Source of the DNA: Leptolyngbya sp. FACHB-321
GTDB taxonomy: Bacteria; Cyanobacteriota; Cyanobacteriia; Leptolyngbyales; Leptolyngbyaceae
DNA: 36,027 bases
Assembly (NCBI RefSeq): GCF_014695975.1
Contig: NZ_JACJPI010000068.1
Coordinates: 1-36,027, forward strand
Direction of reading: 5' to 3'
Shown: positions 1-6,737 of the stretch, piece after piece
How the letters are laid out: each line of letters starts with the position of its first letter
Numbering within the stretch: the first letter of the stretch is position 1
The notes under the pieces: generated by a model
Told to the model about the DNA's origin: nothing
The model's database searches: none
Seen by the model: the letters and a program-made list of their open reading frames with translations, nothing else
Translations under genes and position numbers: made by a program

Positions 1-105
1 CGAACTATAGAAGCACTTGACCAAGCATTAACCAGGATTATTAATGAGTGTAGTTCCAATGACAATGCTCTTGCCTGGTTTGCTCCTTGTGGTCTATTCA
101 TCTGA
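1..105 (+). pseudogene. C-terminal tail of an IS630-like transposase, cut by window edge
   Basis: The first 34 codons are open from the window edge to a TGA at 103-105. They end in ALAWFAPCGLFI, which resembles the usual end of IS630-type DDE transposases, where an aromatic-rich WF-x-x-CG segment closes the protein. No catalytic residue lies in the visible part, so I cannot tell whether the gene outside the window is intact. The next gene starts about 130 bp downstream on the same strand. The call rests on a short C-terminal signature only. Confidence 0.45.
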
Positions 106-234
106 GAACCGCTATAAGCAACGTTTTGCTGGTTGAGGCGTCGCGTCAGAAGCTTTGACCGCTATGTTGCTCGTCGAGGTAATCGACATACCCTTAAAGA
201 AGGCGCAAGACTTAACTCGTCCCTTTTGAAGGCA

Positions 235-1404
235 ATGCAGGCAACTGAGAAAGCAAAGGCAACGCATGAGCGTCAACGACGGTATGACCTCGATTGGCTT
301 CGAGTGCTGGCGGTGCTGCTCCTGCTGTACTTTCACACGGCGGCCATTTTCTACCAAGGCGAATTGGGTGAGTTCTATATCCAAAATGCTCAAACGAGTC
401 TGGTGATGCATGGTTTGATCCTGTTCGTACATCAATGGCATATGCCGCTGTTGTTTCTGGTTTCTGGGGCAGGCACATGGTTTGCGCTGTCTGTGCGAAC
501 GCTAAAACAATATCTGCAAGAGCGCTGTCAGCGACTCTTAGTGCCCTTTGTGTTTGGCACACTGGTACTGATACCACCGCAGGTTTATTTACGGCTCCTG
601 AATCGCTCTACCGCACACGCTTCCTACTTCCAGTTTTATCCCCAGTTTTTCCACGGTATTCGTCCTCATGGCAATTTTGAGTGGGGACATCTCTGGTTTC
701 TGGTTTATCTGTTTTCGTTCTCATTGGTGACTTTGCCGCTGTTGTTTTACCTGAGAAAACCAGAGGCAAAAGTGCGCTTAGCCCTTGCTGGCTGGATTGA
801 GAAACCGGGAGCCATTTTGCTGTTCGCCTTGCCCCTAGCAGTGCTCGAAGGGACGTTGCGACCGCACTGGCTGGGGTTCCAAAATCTCTATGACGACTGG
901 GCAAATTTCTGTGTGTATTTGCTGTACTTTGTCTACGGTTACCTCCTTTGCTCAGACGATCGCTTCTCCCAGGCAATTGACAAGCATCTCAGTATAGCTT
1001 CAGGTTTGGCTGTCCTCTGCATGGGCATACTGCTCAGTCTTTGGCAAGCTGGGAGCATTCCTGATCGAGGCTACTCTCCCCTCTACGTGTTGTATCAATG
1101 CTTTCGAGGCTGCAATGCTTGGTTTTGGGTGGTGACACTACTGGGGCTAGGGCGTAAATACTTGCATCGCAACAGTCAGCTGCTGCAATACGCGAACGAA
1201 GCGGCTTATCCGTTTTATTTACTGCACCAAACTGTTTTAGTGCTGCTCGCCTTCTATGTCGTGCGCTGGAACTTCAGTGTGCCAACGAAGTTTTGGCTAC
1301 TGAGCACCGCTTCTTTCGGTGCCACGATCGCGCTGTATGAAGGGTTGATTCGACACTTCAACATCCCGCGGTGGTTGTTCGGACTCAAGCCGCTGCGTCG
1401 TTAG
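235..1404 (+). CDS. Acyltransferase 3 family integral membrane protein
   Basis: A protein of about 389 residues with roughly ten hydrophobic segments. It opens with the family signature RRYDLDWLRVLAVLLL followed by a YFH motif, whose histidine is the usual catalytic residue of acyltransferase-3 (OpgC/OafA-like) enzymes. These transfer acyl groups, often acetyl or succinyl, to sugars or lipids at the inner membrane. The reading frame is open back to a TTG at 133, but the extra 34 residues are basic and unlike the family, so I chose the ATG at 235, a dozen or so residues before the signature. There is no strong Shine-Dalgarno sequence. The gene converges with the hydrolase gene at 1486. The substrate cannot be told from the sequence. 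Confidence 0.88.
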   Translation: MQATEKAKATHERQRRYDLDWLRVLAVLLLLYFHTAAIFYQGELGEFYIQNAQTSLVMHGLILFVHQWHMPLLFLVSGAGTWFALSVRTLKQYLQERCQRLLVPFVFGTLVLIPPQVYLRLLNRSTAHASYFQFYPQFFHGIRPHGNFEWGHLWFLVYLFSFSLVTLPLLFYLRKPEAKVRLALAGWIEKPGAILLFALPLAVLEGTLRPHWLGFQNLYDDWANFCVYLLYFVYGYLLCSDDRFSQAIDKHLSIASGLAVLCMGILLSLWQAGSIPDRGYSPLYVLYQCFRGCNAWFWVVTLLGLGRKYLHRNSQLLQYANEAAYPFYLLHQTVLVLLAFYVVRWNFSVPTKFWLLSTASFGATIALYEGLIRHFNIPRWLFGLKPLRR

Positions 1405-1485
1405 GTGATTGATCTCGCTGCTGCGAGCGCTCAGGAAAGTTCACGTCCATTTTCATGCCTTTACCTGAGTCGAAGAGCAGCTTCC

Positions 1486-2331
1486 TTACCTTAACGAATC
1501 TGCTAGAAAGGCAGAAATCAGGCTGTTGAAGGCTGCTGCCTGCTCAAAGTGCACCCAGTGCCCACAGTGGTCAAAAAGCTGGAGACGAGCCTGCGGCAAG
1601 TGTTGCATCGCCACTTGAGCATGAGCAACAGGCAGAATGCGATCTTGTTTTCCCCAAACGACTAGTGTGGGCATTGTAATCGTGTTGAGGTGATCAACGA
1701 TTGGCTGATAGACCTCAGTCCGCACACCCAGCCAACCGATAGTGGCGCGGCATTGAGCCATCAGTGCCTTTGATGCACCCGGCAAACTAAGCACATCGTA
1801 GAACGTCTCAACCCAGGCGTCGGTAATTAAGGTTTGATCCTCGACTACCTGCTTCAGCGTCAACTCGATGCTGCTGCGAGTCGGTCTATAGTATTGGTCT
1901 ACCCAAGGTAGATTGGCTAACCGCAAGCCCCAGGAAATCGCTCGACCCAGCCCCAAGCTATTGATCAGCACCAACTTCTCCACTTGCTGCGGGTACGAAA
2001 GGGCGAATTGCAGCGCAATGCCGCCGCCCATCGAATTGCCGATTAAGGTGACGCGATCAAGTGCCAGCGTATCGGCAAAGGCTTTGACGAACGCAGCCAA
2101 AGCCACCAGTGAGTAGGAGCCCAGCGGTTTATCCGAGCGCCCCGAACCCACGAGATCAAGTGCATAGACTCGATGCTGTTGCGCTAGTGGTTCGACGTTG
2201 AGTGCCCAAGTTTCGATCGCGCTGCCAAGGCCGTGAATGAAGATGACCGCGCTGCCGTGAGCGCCCAAGCTCCAGTAGCGTGTCTTGACATCACCTACCC
2301 ACACATACTGGTCTTGCGGTCTTTGTTGCAT
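1486..2331 (-). CDS. Alpha/beta-fold hydrolase
   Basis: A 281-residue alpha/beta hydrolase. The oxyanion motif FIHGLGS is near residue 35. The nucleophile elbow GNSMGG places the catalytic serine at about residue 100, the acid is D230 in WGKQDRILP, and the histidine is H258 in CGHWVHFE. The triad is complete and in the usual order. The ATG at 2331 is preceded by a strong ribosome-binding site (GGAGGAGA about 2 to 9 bases upstream), so I prefer it to an ATG 22 codons earlier, whose extra residues do not resemble the family. It belongs to the broad esterase/C-C hydrolase group related to MhpC and BphD. The substrate is unknown. Nothing nearby points to an aromatic degradation pathway. Confidence 0.9.
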   Translation of the reverse strand: MQQRPQDQYVWVGDVKTRYWSLGAHGSAVIFIHGLGSAIETWALNVEPLAQQHRVYALDLVGSGRSDKPLGSYSLVALAAFVKAFADTLALDRVTLIGNSMGGGIALQFALSYPQQVEKLVLINSLGLGRAISWGLRLANLPWVDQYYRPTRSSIELTLKQVVEDQTLITDAWVETFYDVLSLPGASKALMAQCRATIGWLGVRTEVYQPIVDHLNTITMPTLVVWGKQDRILPVAHAQVAMQHLPQARLQLFDHCGHWVHFEQAAAFNSLISAFLADSLR

Positions 2332-2393
2332 GCTCTCCTCCTGCAATTGAGTGGTCCAGCGCCACCTAGAGATGAATGATGGCACGATGAGCT

Positions 2394-2594
2394 TCAAGGC
2401 TCGGTGTGCTTTGACCCCAAACCAGCGTTTCGCTGTTGACTGACATCAGCTTGAGCGCTTGCTCCCCAAAAGGTGAGTAACTCGGCTCCTTGTGGTTCGA
2501 GTCGCAGCAGAACCATCACGTACGTTAAGCCTCGCTTGTCTTCACCCATGAAACCCTTCTGGACATAGGAGGCTGAAGCCCTGGATCGACCGTT
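2394..2594 (-). other. Unassigned open frame, possible gene remnant
   Basis: The minus strand has a 66-codon open frame between stops (ATG at 2549, stop at 2394-2396). It reads QKGFMGEDKRGLTYVMVLL and then WGASAQADVSQQ. It ends just upstream of the hydrolase gene. I recognise no family. It could be the end of a lost gene or chance. The rest of 2595-2640 holds nothing I can name. Confidence 0.2.
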
Positions 2595-2639
2595 CTAATT
2601 TCTTGTACCAATGAATCCTTAATTTAACGGATACGTCTC

Positions 2640-2795
2640 ATATCCCTCTTCTGTCAGTCTAGTCGGACAGAAATCCACAAGCTAAGCTGCACAGCGGTTT
2701 CGGTTCTCGGATGAGTTTTGGCAGTCCTATTGAGAAAGTGAGGCTAGATAAGGCTTCTAGAATTCACTCCTACGAAAGTGACAGAAGAGGGATAT
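2640..2795. mobile_element. 156-bp MITE-like element with 17-bp perfect inverted ends
   Basis: ATATCCCTCTTCTGTCA at 2640-2656 is repeated exactly, inverted, at 2779-2795. Both outer ends contain TA, the dinucleotide duplicated by IS630/Tc1-type elements. The interior has no coding potential. One end lies exactly where the adjacent IS630 transposase reading frame loses its homology, just after the DDE motif VVVMD. This fits a non-autonomous IS630-type MITE, or two ends brought together by an internal deletion. Confidence 0.6.
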
Positions 2796-3165
2796 CCATC
2801 ACGACGACTTGTCCTGGCTTTAACTGACTCACCAAGCATTGCTGCATCCAGGTTTCAACCAAAGCCGTATCGCAGTAGCCCTTGAAGGTCAGGGGTGCCA
2901 CGACCTGACGAGCGGCAATCATGCTAATGCGCTGGGTGCGGTGCCCTAGCTTCAAGGCCTTAAACCGCTCCGCTTGAGCACACCAGCCGTAAGCATAGTC
3001 TTCGGTGTCATCCACTCCGGCTTCGTCTACGTAAACCAACTGTTCTGCTGCATAGGCTTGCAATTGAGCTAAGAAGGCTTGCCGTTGTGCTTCATCGCGC
3101 TCCTGATAGCCGTAGCTCTTTTTTTGCGAGTGAAACCAATCCGCCTGAGCGCCTTGCTGAGACGG
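2790..3165 (-). pseudogene. IS630-family transposase remnant (internal fragment)
   Basis: The minus strand encodes the middle of an IS630 transposase: RLSKALRRIGFTRKK (in another frame), then KSYGYQERDEAQRQAFLAQL, then the first catalytic aspartate in LVYVDEAGVDD, and the stretch up to VVVMD with the second aspartate. There the homology stops and runs into the inverted repeat at 2779-2795. The reading frame changes at a run of seven T (plus strand) near 3119-3125, which splits the N-terminal part. The helix-turn-helix and the C-terminal glutamate region are missing. It cannot encode an active transposase. Confidence 0.75.
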
Positions 3166-3170
3166 ATTCC

Positions 3171-3531
3171 CCTATTTCACTGGGAGCGATCGCCAATCAG
3201 GTTAACTGTGCGCTGCCGCATGGTTGTATTGCACAGCTTGCAAAGCAGCGCGTTCACAGCAGTTTCGCCTTCAACAGCTGTGTAAAGGTCTTCCGGGCAC
3301 CCAGTCGCTTCAAACCTTCTTCGCTCCAGCCTCACCACAACTGCTTTTGCCGTTACGGTAGGTAAAACCCATAGCCACGTTTTTTGCCGCAAGGAATGCC
3401 CGTTTCCTGACTTGACTCGCACTAAGCTCGAGGAATGGACTCCCGAGTCCAAGTAAGATATTCAATAACCGCTGACCCTCATGTGCTTAACCGCCGTGGG
3501 AGTCAGCCTTCCTGACCCCAAACTGATCGCT
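3171..3531. other. No recognisable gene
   Basis: About 360 bases between the transposase remnant and a hairpin. The minus strand contains open stretches (one reads KKRGYGFYLP) that look like scraps of an unidentified insertion sequence, but I cannot assign a family. Confidence 0.3.
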
Positions 3532-3567
3532 ATGCAAAAGCCCATGCATATACAGGGGCTTTTGCAT
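3532..3567. terminator. Hairpin, probable terminator of the GlsB-like gene
   Basis: ATGCAAAAGCCC at 3532-3543 and its exact complement GGGCTTTTGCAT at 3556-3567 form a 12-bp stem with a 12-base loop. It lies 30 bases past the stop of the minus-strand gene at 3597. No long T tract follows. Confidence 0.5.
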
Positions 3568-3596
3568 TACTTAGGGCAGTTCGCTTACTTCGACGC

Positions 3597-3872
3597 TTAG
3601 TAGGAAGCGCTCCGACTGACCACGGCGTAGTAAATGAATAGTGTAACAATCGCACCCAGCACGGCGACTAAGATGCCGCCTAAGCTTAGTCTGGCTGAGA
3701 TCAACGCTAGGGTACCCGTGGTCAAAAAGCTGAAGAGGCTACCACCGACAAAAGCGCCGACGATACCTAGGATCATGGTGCCCAGGATGCCGCCACCTTG
3801 GTGACTAGGAAAAAGCGCTTTGGCAATCACGCTTGCAATCAAACCTAAAACGATCCAAGCCAAGATATTTAT
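3597..3872 (-). CDS. GlsB/YeaQ/YmgE (transglycosylase-associated) small membrane protein
   Basis: A protein of about 90 residues with three hydrophobic segments. It carries the family signature HQGGGILGTMILGIVGAFVG, a glycine-rich turn between membrane helices. The family is associated with stress or acid resistance in several bacteria, without a known reaction. Relatives usually begin MNILAWIVLG. Here the same residues are encoded from an ATA at 3870-3872 (ATA AAT ATC TTG GCT TGG), with CGGAG placed about eight bases upstream. The only conventional start is the TTG at 3863, which has no suitably placed site. Either AUA is used or translation begins weakly at TTG. The gene stands alone, with a hairpin downstream. 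Confidence 0.83.
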   Translation of the reverse strand: MNILAWIVLGLIASVIAKALFPSHQGGGILGTMILGIVGAFVGGSLFSFLTTGTLALISARLSLGGILVAVLGAIVTLFIYYAVVSRSASY

Positions 3873-4033
3873 GATGTCAACTCCGGTTAAATGGTCGCTT
3901 GAAAAGCCAGAACGCTAACGTGAAAAGCCAGAAAACTAACGTATTTGAAGGCTTTGAGCGTGCCATCTCTCCCAGAAGGTCACCTCAATATGGCGATCTC
4001 ACAAAGTACAAATGATTTAATCAGCAATCACAG

Positions 4034-4253
4034 CTGTGAATGAGCAAAAAATATGGCACAATTCGTAAATCGATGACGCAATCAGTCAACGCAACTCTAA
4101 ATAAGCATTCCAGCTTCTAACAGCCTGGGATGAACTGTGTCCAAGCAGCAGTGACTAGAAGTAGGCTAGAAGCTTGAAACATTTGTGGACTCTAGCTTCG
4201 GAAGACTGTGCCACTCATTTGCAAATTGTGCCATATTTTTTGCTCATTCACAG
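4034..4253. mobile_element. Short element with 30-bp perfect inverted ends (TGTGAATGAGC...)
   Basis: Positions 4034-4063 and 4224-4253 are exact inverted copies of 30 bp. Each end begins C-TGTGAATGAGC and includes ATGGCACAATT. The termini TGT...ACA and a GTGGCAC-type box just inside the right end (4207-4214, opposite strand) recall Tn7/Mu-type transposon ends with repeated transposase sites. A diverged copy of the right end lies at 24190-24241. The 220-bp interval has no gene, so this is a MITE-like or internally deleted derivative. No target duplication is visible (ACAGC on one side, GTTTG on the other). The right end directly abuts half a tRNA gene. Confidence 0.6.
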
Positions 4254-4303
4254 TTTGCTAAACAGATGGATGAACAATTGTGGTTCGACTCCACTGCTCT
4301 CCG
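4253..4303 (+). pseudogene. 3' half of tRNA-Ser(GCU)
   Basis: The sequence runs GTTTGCTAAAC (anticodon GCT in a seven-base TTGCTAA loop), then a variable-arm region, then the T arm GTGGTTCGACTCCAC, and ends with the acceptor strand GCTCTCC plus discriminator G. The 5' half (acceptor, D arm and most of the anticodon 5' strand) is missing. In its place stands the inverted end of the 218-bp element. It cannot fold as a tRNA. Confidence 0.7.
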
Positions 4304-4308
4304 CCTTT

Positions 4309-4382
4309 GAGAACGTGGTGTCACTGGATTGCCTCTCAGCTTACGAACCTGAGGGTTGAGAGTTCAAGTCCCTCCGTTCTCG
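4309..4382 (+). tRNA. Irregular tRNA-Arg(ACG)-like gene
   Basis: The acceptor arms GAGAACG and CGTTCTC pair perfectly over 7 bp and are followed by GCCA, so CCA may be encoded. The anticodon arm CTCAG...CTGAG encloses TTACGAA with anticodon ACG, but one C-C mismatch enlarges the loop to nine bases. The T arm around TTCAAGT has one mismatch and the D stem is poor. It begins 5 bases after the tRNA-Ser(GCU) remnant. Such irregular tRNAs occur in cyanobacterial long tRNA arrays. It may be a degenerate copy. Confidence 0.5.
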
Positions 4383-4390
4383 CCACTTGT

Positions 4391-4473
4391 GGAGGATACC
4401 GCTAAATGGTCGGCAACTAGTCTTGAAAACTAGGGTAGTCCTTGGGCTAGAGGTTCGAGTCCTCTATCCTCCG
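4391..4473 (+). tRNA. tRNA-Ser(UGA)
   Basis: All arms pair: acceptor GGAGGAT/ATCCTCC, D stem CCG/CGG, anticodon stem CTAGT/ACTAG around CTTGAAA (anticodon TGA), a 5-bp long variable arm AGTCC-TT-GGGCT typical of serine tRNAs, and T stem AGAGG/CCTCT around TTCGAGT. The discriminator is G and CCA is not encoded. It lies 8 bases after the tRNA-Arg-like gene, suggesting co-transcription of a small tRNA array. Position 8 is A rather than the usual T. Confidence 0.9.
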
Positions 4474-4542
4474 CCTGCGTGGGAAGTTGGTGAGGCTGGT
4501 GCTCACATGCCGCTGAACGCCATCGAAATGAGTGACCTCCCA

Positions 4543-4582
4543 TTGCTTTATGCGTCCCCCTCTCGCCAGACGCATAAAGCAA
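4543..4582. terminator. 14-bp-stem hairpin after the tRNA array
   Basis: TTGCTTTATGCGTC at 4543-4556 is exactly complementary to GACGCATAAAGCAA at 4569-4582, with a 12-base loop. Its position about 70 bases after tRNA-Ser suggests a terminator or processing hairpin. There is no T tract. From here to 4835 I see no gene. Confidence 0.4.
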
Positions 4583-4835
4583 CATTCGTATCACCAACAA
4601 CGAGCAGAAGGCAATGAACTCGCGTTTCTTTAAATCACCGTCGAAGATGATTTCATCCTACTGTTCCGCATGACCTAGGTCGCACAGGAGAAACCTGTCG
4701 CATCTCACCGTTTTGCAAGTCGTTGACGTTGGTGGCGATCGCGCTATTGACGCATACCATGCGCCGTCTTATAGCTGCGACAAAATAAATTGGTGACCAC
4801 TAAATGTCAATCTAAGCGAAGAGAAATTGTTATAT

Positions 4836-5392
4836 CTAAACAAGCTCAAACTCAACGGTAAAGATAACTTTTGCAAAAGGCATTGCTGGTGCTGCCATAA
4901 AAGCTCCTGAACTTCGGCAACCTTAGCTGTTTTACCTCGGTATTCCAGGTCTCGCGTTGCACAAGCATCATCAATGACAATGCACTGAAACCCAAAGTTA
5001 AAGGCAGTGCGGGTGTAGCATCAATGCACATATAGCTCATCGCACCACAAATGACCACTTCTTCAAATTCAATCTCTTTGAGGTGCTGTAGTAAATGAGT
5101 ATCTCTAAAACTGTTGGGAAAATGTTTCACAATAGTAGTCTCGACTGGTTGAGGAGCTACACTTTCGTGAATCTCAGATCCTCGTGTATCGGGCAAAAAA
5201 TGTTGCTCCTGGTTGCTTTGAGCTGTGTTGGACATGAACGATCGGAGATTGCTTGTCTCGAAACTTCTGTAGAAGCTTCTGAGCGTTTCTTGAAGCTTGT
5301 TCTACACCAACAAGTTCAAAATTTCCATCAGAGAAATAATCATTTTGAATGTCAACGAGAATCAAGCCCTGTTTCACATCAGTTCCTTTCAT
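4836..5392 (-). pseudogene. Isochorismatase-family cysteine hydrolase, frameshifted
   Basis: Pieces in different frames line up along one isochorismatase-family protein. From the ATG at 5392 they are MKGTDVKQGLILVDIQNDYF (with the catalytic aspartate), GATFFLPDTRG across the first break, the nucleophile region VICGAMSYMCIDAT (cysteine before GAMS), FNFGFQCIVIDDACATRDLE, and AFMAAPAMPFAKV before a TAG at 4836. There are three breaks: at the T-run near 5195, just after IDAT near 5015, and near 4905. All catalytic segments remain, but no single frame covers them. It is divergent from an HxlR regulator, a common pairing in which the regulator controls the hydrolase. Confidence 0.85.
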
Positions 5393-5479
5393 CAGACCGT
5401 CCTTTGTTGCTGTTTGTGTTTGTACTTCTAGCAAAGATGGCTCACTGCTTTGTCTAGCTGTTGCTTCAATAGCCTGAGT

Positions 5480-6034
5480 ATGAGCGAGACATCCAGATAT
5501 TTCAAGTACGTACAATATGATTGGGAACTATCAAAAAGTATCGTTGAGGACTCAAAGCCACAGAAACAATACATGTGTCCGGTAGAAGCCCTTGTCAATA
5601 TCATTGGGGGCAAGTGGAAGCTGCCAATTCTCACGCTCTTGTTTCAAGAAACCAAACGCTATGGAGAACTGAGACAGCCTCTTCCTGGAGTGACTGAGCG
5701 GATGGTGACCATGCAGTTACGAGAACTAGAACGCTCTGGTATCGTTCAGCGGAAGGTGTATGCCGAAGTTCCTCTAAAAGTAGAATATTCTCTAACTGCT
5801 CTGGGACACAGCTTAGAGCCTGTTCTACAGGTCATGTTGAGTTGGAGCGAGAGGTTATTCATAAAACTAAGACAGGCCTGGGAAAGAGGTATGTCTACTT
5901 CTCCGACGCACAGCAGGGAGCAATTGGTGCGGCTGCGGCTGCTTCCAAATCAACCTGACGGAGTAGGTCAGACCAGGCGCGAACGATCGCAGAATCGATG
6001 GATTGCTTCCCTTGCACTTGCAGCCCCAATGTAG
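5480..6034 (+). CDS. HxlR-family transcriptional regulator with aberrant C-terminus
   Basis: A winged-helix regulator. CPVEALVNIIGGKWK is the HxlR signature, with the conserved cysteine often used in redox or aldehyde sensing. It is followed by LLFQETKRYGELRQPLPGVTERMVTMQLRELERSGIV (recognition helix and wing). The ATG at 5480 was chosen because upstream residues have no family resemblance. HxlR proteins usually end soon after the segment SWSERLFIKL. Here the frame continues about 40 residues into DNA antisense to the end of the DUF928 gene, overlapping it by 140 bases. This suggests loss of the native stop by a junction near 5890. The divergent hydrolase gene is its likely target but is broken. 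Confidence 0.83.
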   Translation: MSETSRYFKYVQYDWELSKSIVEDSKPQKQYMCPVEALVNIIGGKWKLPILTLLFQETKRYGELRQPLPGVTERMVTMQLRELERSGIVQRKVYAEVPLKVEYSLTALGHSLEPVLQVMLSWSERLFIKLRQAWERGMSTSPTHSREQLVRLRLLPNQPDGVGQTRRERSQNRWIASLALAAPM

Positions 6035-6737
6035 TCAGCGCGTCATACCAGATGCCGTTGCTGGCGTAAGCGGTGGCGCGATCGAGCGGCGTTTTGACTG
6101 TTGCGAGTTGGCGCTGTAGCTTGGCGGAGGGTGTGATGCGCTGAATGCCACCGCTGAAAATGATGGGAGCGTCAATGCTTGAGTCAGCCTGAGTGTTGCT
6201 GTTGCCTGAGTTGCAAAAGAGCCTAATTTCCCACCGATACGGTGTATTGGCTTGCAGCGGGGAAGCACTAGCGGGAATGGGTAGGCTCAGGACGGCTGGT
6301 GGCGTATTGGGGGGAATTTGAAATGTCAGACGGCGGCTGGTTTTGTCAGTTCTATCTTGTAAGGCCAGGACAACTAGGGCACCGTCTTTAATGCCTTCAG
6401 GGGTATGGAGCCAGAACGTTGGACGATCGGCAGTAGTTAGTCCCCAGCGAACATTTTTGCTGCCAGCAGCGAGTGGTACCAGTGGGATCGGCTGTTCTTC
6501 AGCACGATCAGTATTACAGCCTCGGCCCGCACCACCTTGACTGCGCCCACTGCCCGGATCTCTGACAATGGGCGGTGGCGGCAGGGCAGCAGGGGGTTCA
6601 AACTGAATGGCGACTGAGGCTGGAGCGGCGATCGCGTTGGTCTGTGATCGCGTCATTTGAGCGGGACTGAGGGCAACGACTAAGGCCAGGGTCGATGCTG
6701 CCCCAACGGTTGCATAGCTTCGGTGCATGTTAATCAT
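5895..6737 (-). CDS. DUF928 protein, exported
   Basis: A 280-residue protein with an N-terminal hydrophobic signal segment (about residues 5-30, VGAASTLALVVALSPAQ). A proline-rich stretch follows, then the DUF928 body: PLVPLAAGSKNVRWGLTTADRPTFWLHTP and a C-terminal helical part with DRATAYASNGIWYDALTTL. The second and third parts match what is usual in cyanobacterial DUF928 proteins, which have no known biochemical role. It is the last gene of a minus-strand operon. Its ATG (6737) overlaps the stop of the CHAT-CHASE2 gene by 8 bases (ATGATTAA), which suggests translational coupling. An alternative ATG lies three codons in. Its 3' end overlaps the convergent HxlR frame. Confidence 0.85.
   Translation of the reverse strand: MINMHRSYATVGAASTLALVVALSPAQMTRSQTNAIAAPASVAIQFEPPAALPPPPIVRDPGSGRSQGGAGRGCNTDRAEEQPIPLVPLAAGSKNVRWGLTTADRPTFWLHTPEGIKDGALVVLALQDRTDKTSRRLTFQIPPNTPPAVLSLPIPASASPLQANTPYRWEIRLFCNSGNSNTQADSSIDAPIIFSGGIQRITPSAKLQRQLATVKTPLDRATAYASNGIWYDALTTLGLQVQGKQSIDSAIVRAWSDLLRQVDLEAAAAAPIAPCCASEK

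Noticed and set aside
3177-3452. Open frame of 91 codons on the minus strand beside the IS630 remnant
   Set aside because: Some words look like insertion-sequence scraps, but no frame carries a consistent transposase motif, so I left it as unassigned DNA.
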